DNA from: Metridium senile
Lineage: Eukaryota > Cnidaria > Anthozoa > Actiniaria > Metridiidae
Direction: 5' to 3'
Length of the DNA stretch: 64,000 nucleotides
Assembly (NCBI GenBank): GCA_949775045.1
Contig: OX459095.1
Location: 20,640,311-20,704,310, forward strand
The position numbers and the translations under genes were made by a program. This document shows positions 49,801-60,522 of the stretch, piece after piece; positions within the stretch are counted from its first letter, which is position 1, and each line of letters starts with the position of its first letter. The notes beneath the pieces are model-generated. The model saw only the letters and a list, made by a program, of their open reading frames with translations, ran no database searches and was not told the origin of the DNA.

Positions 49801-52800
49801 ATTTATATAGCGAACTTTCTATGTGTATATATTCAAATGCGCTTTACACATTATAGTTAGCTGTTAGTAATTAATATATATTAGTGTAAGTGTAGGCCTT
49901 TCACTGAGGATGGTCGTGACCTGCGTCCTCAGTCGTTCTTTTACTTCCCCCCGATTAATGGTTAGTGTGTGAGTTAATCTGTTCATTATAAAACATACAG
50001 TGTTTTAAATCAAGAAATTGAAATATGTGATACGATTTTTATCTGTGGATTAATTTTCATACTATATTTACTACTTGCATAGACATGTCTGCTAATATCT
50101 TATTGTGTTTGCTTGTTGTTGTTTCAGCGGCTCTACTGGTAAACCTAAAGGTTTGTTACACACAACAGCAGGGTACATGCTTTACACTGCCCTGACTTTC
50201 AAGTAAGCTAGTTTGATCTCTATCAAAGCTACAGTCCACACTATGAAACCTGCAAAGCATGGTGAACAGGTTCCCATTTAAATCTGTACTTATGAAAATT
50301 GTGTTGATGTGTGATAAATACACAGATCAACCAATCAGAGAAGTTCACTTCAGAAATAATATACTCTGATTGGTTGATCTGTGTGTTTAGCACACATCAA
50401 CACAATATGCATAAGTACAGATTTAAATGGGAAAGTACAGATTTAAATGGGAACCTGTTGGTGGTAAAATGAACATAATTTTTGATTTTTTTAAATAAAT
50501 ATTTATTTCATCACCTACAACTGCAACAACTTGTTATAGTCATATAACACAAACTCGTACAAACAAAATATGCTACAGATAAATAAATAACAAGAGATGA
50601 AATGCTGACATCAATGAGGATTCATAGTGTGGACTGTAGTTTTGATTATGACCTCTATTTTTGTTACAGGTGTATGTAGATTGTAGTATGTAGTATGTAG
50701 AGTAGCTAAGATATCTATCAATTACTATCCACAGGTATAGCTTTGACTATCACCCTGGTGAAGTCTACTGGTGCACTGCTGACATTGGATGGATTACAGG
50801 ACATAGCTATATCACTTATGGACCCATGGCTAATGGAGCTACTAGTGTCTTAGTAAGTAACACCCCTCCTATCATAGCTATATCACTTATGGACCCATGG
50901 CTAATGGAGCTACTAGTGTCTTAGTAAGTAACACCCCTCCTATCATAGCTATATTACTTATGGACCCATGGCTAATGGAGCTACTAGTGTCTTAGTAAGT
51001 AACACCCCTCATATCATAGTTATATTACTTATGGACCCATGGCTAATGGAGCTACTAGTGTCTTAGTAAGTAACACCCCTCCTATCATAGCTATATCACT
51101 TATGGACCCATGGCTAATGGAGCTACTAGTGTCTTAGTAAGTAACACCCCTCATATCATAGTTATATTACTTATGGACCCATGGCTAATGGAGCTACTAG
51201 TGTCTTAGTAAGTAACACCCCTCCTATCATAGCTATATCACTTATGGACCCATGGCTAATGGAGCTACTAGTGTCTTAGTAAGTAACACCCCTCCTATCA
51301 TAGCTATATTACTTATGGACCCATGGCTAATGGAGCTACTAGTGTCTTAGTAAGTAACACCCCTCCTATCATAGTTATATTACTTATGGACCCATGGCTA
51401 ATGGAGCTACTAGTGTCTTAGTAAGTAACACCCCTTCCCTGCCAAAAACCACATCACCTGATGACTTATATACTTAACTTTAAGGGCAGATCCAGGGGAT
51501 GAATTGGATGACTAACCCCTTTGGAGTTGAAAAATAATAAGAATAACAGATAAAAAAAAGTACTGTGATGCATTTCGAGTTAATAGTCACCCCCCCCCCC
51601 CCCCCCTGAGATCTGCCAACATACTTTTTGCAGTTGATTTATATAACAAATGAGATAATGTGGATATCAAGTCCTTTTGGGATTGTTTTCGCCTGGGAAA
51701 GTTTTCTAAGCCATTCAATCCTTAGCTTTAATGTTTTAACAATTCTTAATTCAATATTATTTATAAATGTTATTTAATTGTAGTATTTCTATGTTTTGTT
51801 ATGTCTAGTTTGAAGGAACACCATTCTATCCCAATGCTGGTCGTTTCTGGGATATAGTAGACAAATATAAAGTACAGAAATTCTATACTGCACCGACGGC
51901 TATAAGAGCCTTAATGAAGCATGGAAAAGAAGTCAAGAAGTAAGTATGTCCATAAAACCCTAAGTATTCTTAAGTAATTAGCTTATTCTTGATTTGCACG
52001 TGATGTCATCAATTTTTTTATTTCGGAAATATTAGTTATATTTACTTCTGGTAGTAATACTCTTTAGAGCTCCCCTAAACGAACATTTGTGCTAAATCTT
52101 GTGTCTTTGCTGTGTTTTGGTTTCGAAATTTATGCGAGACAATTTGTGTCATGCAACTCTAGTCACGCATCTTTAGTAGTCGAAAATCAAGCTAGATTCA
52201 TGTCAGTTTAGTATTTATCGATGTTTGATTGAACTCAAAACCTTAGAATTATCATAAGAAAGCTAAATTACTGGCATTTTTGCCATAAATTTGAGGAATT
52301 GGTGAGGTTTTGCGAAGTTCGGCTCTTGGCCGCCATGTTGCTGTCCCTCTGAGCGACACCAACATGGCGGCGCCATACATTTCACTGTAATCAAGGCGCG
52401 TTTTCACTGGCTCCGTATTCGGCCACAATTAGTCCATTTACTCTCAAATTTGAGCAAATCATAAATTGGTCATCTGGCTTTAAGCTAATGTGGCCTAGAT
52501 TGCTATTTGTATCGCAGAAAAGATCTGGTTAATGATATAATCAACACAACCGGGAATGCTTTTGCCATACATTTCTTACTAAAAATCTTTAGTAATAGCT
52601 TGACTATAACTCTGCTAATATTCATTCTTCTGAACTCATATTTGCTAACATTACTATATAAAGTATGTGCTTCATTAATTCAATGATTGTTTACAGTTTA
52701 AGCGACAATTTATGGACTTTCAATATGGTCACGTAATCGGTGCAAACCAAGAATAGGTGTCAAACATATACAGCTGTCAGAGACCGCCAGCCTGTTTCTG

Positions 52801-53515
52801 CATTTTTTAGATTTATGAAATATATGTGTATTTGAACTCAATGCTTCATTTTTAGAGCTTTTGAAGAAGTAGAATGTAGTTTTCCCTATGAAAATCCATT
52901 ATTTGTCAAGGGGGATCCAAAAATTTGACAAGGGGGGTGAACTTTGATATCCTTTTGGCGGATAACGGTAGACACAAGAGCGCAAAGATCATAATGTGCC
53001 CGCTTTTCTTTGCTAAAACGGGACTTGACTGCAAAAAGGGGGTGAAAAGTCGCCCAGTTCATCACCCTCCGCCCCTGGTTTGTTCATTAACGTATCGTCA
53101 TTGTCTGTACTGTCCAGGCGCAGTCTTGAGAGTCTACGAGTACTTGGTACTGTAGGTGAACCCATTAATCCTGAGGCGTGGCTGTGGTACTACCGTGCTG
53201 TCGGCCATGAGAAGTGTTCTGTTGTAGATACATACTGGCAGACTGAAACTGTAAGTAGTGCTATTATAGGCAAATTTTGAATAAGACAATAGAAATCAGA
53301 CTGAGAATGCCGTACAAAAAGAACAAATTTGGTTTGAGCTATGGAATCAGAGTAGCAGTCATATCAACCCAGATTTGTCATTATAATTAATGTTTCCACT
53401 TGTGTTTTAGGGGGGACATGTTCTTGCACCATTACCAGGAGCCACACCCATGAGACCAGGAGCTGCTGTAAGTATTTTTTTATTATTTATGTATTTATGT
53501 ATTTTTATTTATTTA

Positions 53516-53611
<96 letters not shown>

Positions 53612-56600
53612 TTTATTTATTTATTTATTTATTTAAGTATTTTAATGAAATAACAAAAGAAAATAGTAACTTTTAAATAATTGAAAGATGATAACGCAAG
53701 ACCGACTATGCAGACTTTGGGCCTGTTATTGATGATTGACAGATGTCAATATGAAGTATTTTGTGTGTTTGTAGACGTTTCCATTCTTTGGTATTGAGGC
53801 AGCAATCATGGATGAAAATGGGAAAGAACTGGAAGGACCATGTGAAGGCTACTTGGTAAGATATTTACCCACACACAAAGAGATGGGCTTCTGTTCTTAG
53901 AAAAAACTATCATAGTCTTTATTAGTCTACAAACCATCTAAGACTATTTACAACTTACAAACTGTGTGACGGAAATTACTAAATGACTCTGTATATGGAA
54001 GCAATACTGTTTTACAATCATGAGTGTGGTTAGTGAATTTCTCTGAGGCCTGATGGTAGTGTAAGCAGGCAGGACATCTGGACCTCCAGACACAAGGCAC
54101 AGGCTGACGGTACTGCCAGGTATGGAATCAAACCCACATGTGTTGATCCAGAATCCACTTACACTAGACCATTAAGTCTCTTTCAATAGATGATATAGGT
54201 TTTTTGGGGCTTCTTGTGGAAGAACACACAACGCAGTACAGTGATGGGCTTCCTGTGGTAGATCATTGTTAGATGTGGCCGCTGCTTGTGTATGAGTGAG
54301 TGTAATTCTAGAAGTGTACTGGTGTATATTGTATTGTAGGTATTGAAGCGTCCATGGCCTGGTATTGCTCGTACTATCTATGGTGACCATAAGAGGTTTG
54401 AGAAGGTCTATTTCTCCAAGTTCAAGGGATGCTACCTCACTGGTGATGGTGAGATGATAGTTTGCTCTCAGTTATATATATTGAGTACACTGTACTGTTC
54501 ACGTTACTACAATCTCACTAAAATCAAACGTGTTAGCACAATTTTCAATCCTCAGCCACGCATAATTCTCAAATACCCCCTCCCCTATGTTGAGGAAATA
54601 AACCTTGACTTTGCAAAAATCACCTCATGCATGTTTATCCTTCATATTGAATTGACCAACATTACATTAGGGGATGGAGGAAAGCAGTGCACTCTCATGA
54701 AGGAGAGAATGAAGAGAGAATTATTGTACCCCCTAAAACATTCTAAAATATAATCGTGCCAACACATTTTGTAGGTTGTTTTTCACAAGATTGTAGGTCA
54801 TGCATATATTTTACATACATTCTTTATTTGATAATGCAGGTTAAGGGAACGCCACAGCCTAAAGGCTGATGTGGACCTGCATCAATTAATTACATATATA
54901 TTATAAAAATCTAAAACTAATTTTTAAGTATCTAAAATATCCAGGTATAAAATGAATTGAAATGTCCTTAATTACGCTAAAATAAAACGTCCTATGATGT
55001 TAGTCTTACCTCTATGCGCAAATAAAACGTCCTATGATATTAGTCTTACCTCCATGCGCAAGTACTCTATCAAAGCATATTCTATTCTATTAACTATGAT
55101 CAAAGACAACGTCAATCTCGTCCCCATTCGCTGTTAGATAGATCGTCGAGCATGCGCAGTAACGAGATTGAGGCAACGTTCTCTTGCTGTGTTCAGTCAT
55201 GACGTATTTGGTGTTTTGCAGGTTGTCGCCGTGACGAGAATGGTATGTTCTGGGTTACTGGACGTACCGATGACTGTATGAATGTATCAGGTCATCTACT
55301 ATCAACTGCACAGGTCGAAAGTGCTCTCGTTGAACACGACCAAGTCAGCGAGGCGGCAGTGGTATGTACTAGTTAGAAATCAACATTTAATTAGCAAGGG
55401 CCAGTTGTACGAAGCCTGGATAAAATTAACCACTGGATACGAGTTATCCAATGAATACAATTTGTATAGGTTTTATCCGTTGTATAGGGATTTATCCGGT
55501 GGATAGCGCTATTCAGGCTTCGTGCAACCATTTCTAGTCCTTTATAACTATGAATATGAATATTAGCATCAGGAATGTTCATGATATATGTTCTATATTT
55601 ACAAAAATCTAAAAAGTGAGCAAAAATAGTGAAGGAATGGCTGGACGAATACACGATTGAATGAATAAATTAATTGGTGAATTTCTGAATTAATGGATAG
55701 TTGAATGAATGAATTAATAACTGGTCGAATGAAAGACGAAATGAGTAAATGAATTGATTCATATCTGAATAAATAGATGGTTATAAGAACGAAAGAATCA
55801 GTTAATTATTTAGTGGACGAATAAATCAGTGAATGGATGGATGGATGGTTCAAGGAACGAAGGAATGAATGAATTAGTTACTGGACGAATGAAAAAATAA
55901 ATGAGTAAATTAATTGATAAATATCTGATTGAATGGATGGGTGGGTGGATAAACAAAGGAATCAATCATTTGTTTTTATTAAATAATAATTAAGGAATAA
56001 AAGTAACCAAATATAAAAAAAATACGGTTATATCAGGCTGCGGAAAAGAAAGCATTGAGGATGCTTGAGCAAGAGATATAGAAAACTAAGAAAAACAATA
56101 AAGGATAGGATGAGTAGAAAGATAGACTGTATTTATGTTTTATAATGTGAGCAGCGAAATGTGTGCTAAAATAGTGAATGTAGAATTATACTGAGTAGGA
56201 CACTTGTGTCTAGCTATAAGAGTAAGACGTTCAAAAAGTGATTATTTTATCTCTCAGGTATCCTGTCCTCATAAAGACAAAGGTGAAGGAATATATTGCT
56301 TTGTGTCATTGATGGAGGTAAGTAACGATTTACTACAGTATGACATAGAACAGTCTTATCCATATATCATAGTGCAAAACGTTGTTTTTTTTCCATCCCG
56401 AATTCGCATGAGTGACCATGAAACAATAGATTCAAGTCGAGGCTGAGGTAGATGAATCTATACATTGACTGTATTTTATCCACTACAGCCTTGGCTTGAA
56501 TCTATTGTTTTATGTTCAGTGAAGCGATTTAGGGAATGATCTTTTCAACTCCGATATTTCTCTTTGTAGGACGCTGAAATGAGTGATAAGTTGATTAAAG

Positions 56601-57242
56601 AACTCAAGGACAAAGGTACGTTGATTGTTTTGTACGAATGATTGTTTTACTGTCCACAAGTATATAAAATATCAGTCAGTCAGTCAGTCAGTCAGTCAGT
56701 CAGTCAGTCAGTCAGTCAGTCAGTCAGTCAGTCAGTCAGTCAGTCAGTCAGTCAGTCAGTCAGTCAGTCAGTCAGTCAGTCAGTCAGTCAGTCAGTCAGT
56801 CAGTCAGTCAGTCAGTCAGTCAGTCAGTCAGTCAGTCAGTCAGTCAGTCAGTCAGTCAGTCAGTCAGTCAGTCAGTCAGTCAGTCAGTCAGTCAGTCAGC
56901 TAATCACTGTCAGTATCTAATCATTTATTAAGCCAGCCAGTCAATCAGTAAGTCAGTTATTCAGACAGAGCAACATACAGACATCAATCCATACCCTATC
57001 CATTAACCATCACTCTCCCCTCGTTTTCAGTCCGTCTCAAGATCGGTCCATTCGCCACACCCGACGTGATCCAAAGTGCACCTGTTCTGCCCAAGACACG
57101 ATCTGGTAAAATCATGAGACGAATTCTACGTAAAGTAGCCAAGAACGAGCACGACACCGGTGATCTATCTACCATCTACGATCCAACTGTAGTTGATAGT
57201 CTGTTCGCTGCTAGACCTCATGTACCATTCCTACCTGAATAA
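38190..57242 (+). CDS. ACSS2: acetyl-CoA synthetase (AMP-forming, ACSS2-like), 18 exons
   Basis: Makes acetyl-CoA from acetate, ATP and CoA. Exons: 38190-38533, 43002-43093, 45112-45215, 47263-47335, 48060-48135, 48583-48697, 49062-49174, 50128-50202, 50735-50852, 51809-51939, 53118-53250, 53411-53467, 53775-53855, 54340-54448, 55222-55361, 56258-56317, 56570-56615, 57031-57242. They join in phase to 692 aa, close to the 701 aa of human ACSS2. Seen: [12 protein letters not shown] and [13 protein letters not shown]-loop SGSTGKPKG (306-314), [21 protein letters not shown] (454-460), TGD then WVTGRTDD (551-558), and the catalytic-lysine motif [11 protein letters not shown] (K649, the lysine acetylated in relatives). 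The first ATG is at 38190; 38202 has the better Kozak context and 38094 is in frame upstream. No mitochondrial presequence is obvious from the 38190 start, which favours the cytosolic/nuclear paralogue. All key residues are intact. Confidence 0.96.
39154..42455. mobile_element. 3.3-kb TTAA-flanked element nested in the former
   Basis: GAGCGAGTCCGTGTGAAAAC at the left and its inverse at the right form about 26-bp TIRs with two mismatches. TTAA flanks at 39150-39153 and 42456-42459. It has piggyBac-type ends, but the interior has no ORF above 63 codons, so it is non-autonomous or decayed. Confidence 0.8.
40754..41099. mobile_element. 346-bp MITE with G/C-run interior
   Basis: AGGGACTGTTC is mirrored as GAACAGTCCCT. 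The interior has CCCCCC-rich stretches. It is a third nesting level, inside 39154-42455. Its design resembles the element at 63696-63969. Confidence 0.75.
43296..44515 (-). repeat. tRNA-derived SINE, split by a TIR element
   Basis: Read on the minus strand, the head GACTTAGTTGGTTAAGCGCC (A box) and GAGTTTAAGTCCCAGC (degenerate B box) lie at 44425-44500. The body with CTCCTCAATTATTTGAAGACC continues at 44390 and resumes across the insertion at 43296-43534. It is in ACSS2 intron 2. Confidence 0.8.
43535..44377. mobile_element. 843-bp Mutator-like TIR element with 9-bp TSD
   Basis: TIRs of about 130 bp begin TAGCCTGCGTAGCGGCTCTC. GGGAAGCAC is duplicated at 43526-43534 and 44378-44386. No transposase ORF. 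Long TIRs plus a 9-bp TSD fit MULE-type elements; the superfamily is inferred. Confidence 0.85.
44518..45016. mobile_element. 0.5-kb MITE, TIR TAGACCGATCCAAGGTTATT
   Basis: About 55-bp TIRs, including GCCGCCATCTTG and its inverse, with TA at both ends. It ends about 95 bp before ACSS2 exon 3. Confidence 0.85.
46040..46228. repeat. five tandem 36-38 bp units with palindromic core
   Basis: Each unit is AGACCTTACCGATTTCATAA followed by ATTTATGAAACT plus a variable 4-6 bp joint. The core TTTCATAAATTTATGAAA is a perfect palindrome in the first three units. Confidence 0.9.
46431..46653. mobile_element. 223-bp MITE, TIR TACAGCAGTTCTCAGTCACA
   Basis: About 52-bp near-perfect TIRs (46431-46482 and 46602-46653). 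TA at the ends suggests a mariner-type target. Confidence 0.88.
46756..47015 (-). repeat. tRNA-derived SINE
   Basis: On the minus strand the head AAGGATGGCACAGTTGGTTA (A box) and GAGTTCGATTCCCAG (B box) are followed by a body ending in AAGTAA-type repeats. In ACSS2 intron 3. Confidence 0.85.
47504..47729. mobile_element. MITE, TIR AACAGGTTCCCATTTAAATC, copy 1 (TSD TTAT)
   Basis: Both ends show TTAT (47500-47503 and 47730-47733). The interior has a doubled CCCATTTAAATCTGTACTT. It sits in a dispersed repeat whose uninterrupted relative is near 59630 (TACTTATGAAAC). Confidence 0.85.
48800..49010. repeat. dispersed TIR-type repeat with GACGAAGGGCTAAAGCTC
   Basis: CTCCGACGAAGGGCTAAAGC and GACACAGCCTATACTAGTTT match the element at 60198-60488. 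A third fragment (AAGCTCGAAACGTCAGTAAA) is at 21630-21700. Confidence 0.65.
49225..49388. mobile_element. 164-bp MITE, TIR ATACACCGAA
   Basis: ATACACCGAAACAAAATATG and the inverse ATATTTCAATTCGGTGTAT, with further arms TTAATAGCTTTTGTTCTTG. Related halves occur near 8700-8860 and 47075-47150. Confidence 0.75.
49790..49965. repeat. dispersed repeat with GCGCTTTACAC motif
   Basis: ATGATAATGATAATGCATTT, then ATATAGCGAAC and GCGCTTTACAC. Same class as 6440-6541. Confidence 0.5.
50220..50690. mobile_element. degraded copy of the CACCTATTTCAA MITE family, split by another MITE
   Basis: CAAAGCTACAGTCCACACT (about 50224) and AGTGTGGACTGTAGTTTTGA (about 50618) are inverted, with an interior like 12160-12260. 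The AACAGG element (50265-50459) is inserted in it. Confidence 0.7.
50265..50459. mobile_element. MITE, TIR AACAGGTTCCCATTTAAATC, copy 2 (TSD GGTG)
   Basis: GGTG at 50261-50264 and 50460-50463. Same family as 47504-47729. Nested in 50220-50690 in ACSS2 intron 8. Confidence 0.85.
50797..51432 (+). repeat. nine tandem 71-bp copies of the ACSS2 exon 9 end plus splice donor
   Basis: The unit CATAGCTATATCACTTATGG ... GTGTCTTAGTAAGTAACACC has 71-bp spacing (GACCCATGG at 50821, 50892, 50963, 51034 and so on). The first copy is exon 9; eight more follow in intron 9 with every donor TTA/GTAAGT conserved. Confidence 0.95.
53510..53636. repeat. (CTTA)n/(ATTT)n microsatellite in ACSS2 intron 12
   Basis: About 23 uninterrupted CTTA units followed by ATTT units, starting about 45 bp after the exon 12 donor. 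Confidence 0.95.
54030..54185 (-). repeat. tRNA-derived SINE
   Basis: On the minus strand, TTAATGGTCTAGTGTAAGTG (A box) and GGGTTTGATTCCATACC (B box) are seen at 54105-54180. In ACSS2 intron 13. Confidence 0.7.
55399..55530. mobile_element. 132-bp MITE, TIR GGCCAGTTGTACGAAGCCTG
   Basis: The left end is mirrored by AGGCTTCGTGCAACCA. The interior has TATCCGGTGGATAGCGCTAT. In ACSS2 intron 15. Confidence 0.75.
56672..56899. repeat. (CAGT)n microsatellite, 57 uninterrupted units
   Basis: 228 bp of perfect CAGT/TCAG repeats in ACSS2 intron 17. Open frames reading SVSQ arise from it and are not genes. Confidence 0.98.
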
Positions 57243-57271
57243 GACACTACACCTCGAGTAACGCTTCTAAT

Positions 57272-57354
57272 ACCCTGCTAGCAGATGAACTTTGTCTTGC
57301 TCTTCTGCGAAGGAGAAAAACTACCGAGAGACAAACTTCCCGTGCTAGCAGGGT
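57272..57354. mobile_element. 83-bp MITE in the ACSS2 3' UTR
   Basis: ACCCTGCTAGCA is mirrored at 57343-57354. It starts 29 bp after the stop codon. Confidence 0.7.
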
Positions 57355-57381
57355 AACGCCTCAAAGAACAGGAAAAACACA

Positions 57382-57655
57382 TACACCTATTTCAAAAATC
57401 GTTATCGCAATCAAAGCTACAGTCCACACTCTGTCCATCTGGAATGGTTGGAATTGTGGGAGTTCATTAAATTTTAAATACATTGTTTTAATCACACTTG
57501 AATGGTGCTGAATTACAGATACCAGTATTTCAGAAGTAAACATTAATATTCAAGCGTGATTATAATGGTGCATTTGCAGTTTAACGAGCTCCCACAATTC
57601 CTATCGGTCTCAGATCAACCATTCCAGATGGACAACGTTAATTGAAATAGGTGTA
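57382..57655. mobile_element. 274-bp MITE, TIR TACACCTATTTCAA
   Basis: TIRs at 57382-57395 and 57642-57655. Inner inverted blocks are TCCATCTGGAATGGTTG and its near-inverse CAACCATTCCAGATGGA. Same terminal sequence as 12061-12359. Confidence 0.85.
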
Positions 57656-58138
57656 TATAAAAACACACATGTGAAAACACTCAGTACACACAAAAATTAG
57701 TGACTATTATATGATCCAAGTTTTCTTATTCTTTGCTTACTTTTTACATAGGGAGCTTCCTTATATCACATATAGCCACATGGAAAATACTCGCACTTTG
57801 TGTATACAATCATAAAATATTGTTCAGATCCTGCGGTCTGCGCGGTACGAAAATTCATTGTTATACTATTTAATCGACTTCTTGTTGGTTGTTACGGTTG
57901 TAACTACTCACAGACGTAGGGTAGATTCACTGGAATTATATCGCTTCGTCCGCAGGCACTCATTTTATCGGGCTTCCTGTGGTGAGGAAAAAAACGGGCG
58001 GGGGAGGGGGAAAGGTAAAGAGAAAGAAGAAGTCTCTCGTTTTTCTTAGTTAGCGCCTAGTCCCTCTCTAGTAGTAGCACAGGAAACCCAAATCCAAAAA
58101 TTAGATCACAGAGACAGCTGTGGAGGAGGCTAGAATTA

Positions 58139-58401
58139 TACACCTAATCCAAAAAACGTTGTCGGGTCCGCCGCACAGTCCTCGCGCCAAGACCGTGAAG
58201 GAAAACACAGTGAATATTTTGATGAGAGTGATAAAACAAGAAAATAAAAGTAGGCACAACACTATTTCGTTGAAAAAAGTACCACACTAGAGTGTGAACA
58301 TGCAAATAAATTAATTACTGATTAGATATAACCAATATCTTTCACAGTCTTGGCGCGAGGACTGTGCGGCGGACCAGACAACGTTTTTTGGATTAGGTGT
58401 A
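58139..58401. mobile_element. 263-bp MITE, TIR TACACCTAATCCAAAAAACG
   Basis: About 60-bp TIRs including GTCCGCCGCACAGTCCTCGC. It shares only the first 8 bp with the CACCTATTTCAA family. Confidence 0.88.
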
Positions 58402-58714
58402 TATCCTAAAGGATTAGTCAGTGTAAGAGTATTGTTGGTTGTACGAAATGTGGATAGCACTATCAAATAGACAAATACATATCTAGTATACCAATCGATG
58501 ATGCTAACAGACTAATATGAATTGTATGGCCAGTTCCAGTATACTTTAGACGTACATATGTAAACGTTTTTCGTAATAAACTTACACACTTCTTTTACGT
58601 TTATGTTGTATTTTTGCACATTACTTTCTGGTACAAAAATAGCCTGTAAAACATACGTTCTTTCGGGTTTTGGGCTTCCTGTGTTTTTAAATTTTTGGCT
58701 AAGCTCCATATTTC

Positions 58715-59316
58715 TAGCCTGCGTTACATCCGGTTTATTCCCCGTAATAACCGTCTGCGAAATAACAAACATATTCGTGTTCTGAGACCCCCAGCGAATA
58801 GCAGGAAAATATATAATAGATGCTGATTGGCTGTTGACCTTTCAAATTCTAACGAGTCTACCCATTGGTTCGATTACTCGCCTCAGTCTTTCCCGTTTAC
58901 AAATCTAACATGGCGTCGAACGAAAAGAATATTTATAGTGAAAGCGTGTGGAATGAATGTTTCCGCGTTGCATCAAATGTGTTTGAAGTCGACAGTTAAT
59001 TGCCGGAACAGGAAAAACCGTCAAAACCTTCTTTGAGAAAGGAGATGTGTTTGTCAATTTACCTACAGGCTTTGGTAAGTCACTGATTTATCGCTTTTCA
59101 CACGCTTTCACTATAAACATTCTTTTCGTTCGACGCCATGTTAGATTTGTAAACGGGAAAGACTGAGGCGAGTAATCGAACCAATGGGAAGACTCGTTAG
59201 AATTTGAAAGGTCAACAGCCAATCAGCATCTATTATATATTTTCCTGCTATTCGCTGGGGGTCTCAGATTTCGCAGACGGTTATTACGGGGAATAAACCG
59301 GATGTAACGCAGGCTA
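58715..59316. mobile_element. 602-bp TIR element carrying a helicase fragment, 8-bp TSD
   Basis: TIRs of about 230 bp begin TAGCCTGCGTTACATCCGG. CATATTTC is duplicated at 58707-58714 and 59317-59324. The first ten bases equal those of 43535-44377, suggesting one superfamily. Confidence 0.88.
58910..59092 (+). pseudogene. captured RecQ-like helicase N-terminal fragment
   Basis: From ATG 58910 the frame reads MASNEKNIYSESVWNECFRV and continues to FEVDS, then hits a stop (TAA, about 58997). LPEQEK follows, and after a frame change FFEKGDVFVNLPTGFGKSLI, where LPTGFGKS is a Walker A motif as in RecQ-like DNA helicases. The stop and frameshift plus its place between TIRs show a broken captured gene piece. 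No downstream helicase motifs. Confidence 0.65.
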
Positions 59317-59936
59317 CATATTTCGCGCGGTCATAAAATTAACACAGAAAGCCCAAGATCCTAAATTCTCCAGAAAGCCAAAAGAACGCCTGCTGTGAAG
59401 GCTAGGCTAGTACGAAAACGACCATTGGATCCTAAAAACAGGGAAAGACGCCCCGCTCATTAAACTGCATCTACAATGGCAATTTTCTCTTGAAAAGTTT
59501 CCCTTGACTCCGGTACTGTAAACATAGGATTTGTAGTTGTTTAACCTTTTATGTAATATAAACAGCATGAGTGGCCGATCCACTGTATACTCTCATACAG
59601 ATCGGACGCGAATACTGTATATTAATATAGTACTTATGAAACTACTCTAGTGCTTTCAAATTTTACTAAAGTTGTCAAAATAAAAGTAAATCAGTAGCAC
59701 CTACTGCCTGGTCCTATCATGGACACACTCTTAAGAATTTAAGATTTTTTTCTAGAAAAAATTCAGATTAGAGTTGATACAAATTAACAAGAATAATTAT
59801 CTTCAGTTAAACCACGCGTCACGTTTACGGTTATTTTTGTTGTTGTTAATTTCTCATGAATTATTAATGAGTTTTTAGAGAGAGCACTGACAGCACGCAC
59901 GTTTGCATGTTGATCGATTTGTAGTCCTTCCTTGCT

Positions 59937-60051
59937 TCCTTCCTTGCTTCCTTCCTTGCTTCCTTCCTTCCTTCCTTCCTTCCTTCCTTCCTTCCTTCCT
60001 TCCTTCCTTCCTTCCTTCCTTCCTTCCTTCCTTCCTTCCTTCCTTCCTCGC
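59937..60051. repeat. (CTTC)n microsatellite
   Basis: CCTTCCTTGCTT units, then pure CCTT repeats. Frames reading FLPS or KEGR across it are artefacts. Confidence 0.97.
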
Positions 60052-60197
60052 TTTCTTCCTAAACAAATGTTTTTATTTTTATCCTAATTGTTTTCCTTCA
60101 TTTCTTTTCAGTTTGTTTTAGAAAATTAATTTGAACATTTATCTGTTAATTGCTTCTTGATTGGGGTCAAAATGTAGCTCATTAATAATACACATGG

Positions 60198-60488
60198 AAA
60201 CTAGCGAGTAAACTAGTATAGGCTGCGTCGGAGTTTGATATAACCGATATGTAATATAATGAGATTTGTATCACCGTAAAAAAATGTTAACTTTACTGAC
60301 GTTTAAAAAATTAGGTAAAAAAGGTAAAAAATTATACACATCTTTACTTTATCAAAAAGACGTTTCATTGGCTTCGACAAGTTTTTTGGCGCAGCTGTTC
60401 ACACTAGTTGAACCGCTAGTTATAATACAATTTTACTCAAATTGTTTCTTTAGAAACACCGACGCAGTCCAAACTTCCAAACTAGTTT
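60198..60488. mobile_element. 291-bp MITE, ends AAACTAG...CTAGTTT
   Basis: TATAGGCTGCGTCGGAGTTT at the left is matched by CACCGACGCAGTCCAAACTT at the right in inverse. Family member of 48800-49010. Confidence 0.65.
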
Positions 60489-60522
60489 AACAACAGGTTA
60501 TCACAGGCAGCAACTCTAGACC

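Noticed and set aside
52925..53155. Extra ACSS2 exon before exon 11
   Set aside because: The frame does not join the family sequence; the acceptor at 53117 joins in phase with the expected motif RVLGTVGEP.
56625..56920. 92-aa SVSQ repeat proteins
   Set aside because: Pure translation of the CAGT microsatellite inside an intron.
59875..60121. KEGR and FLPS repeat frames
   Set aside because: Translations of the CTTC microsatellite.
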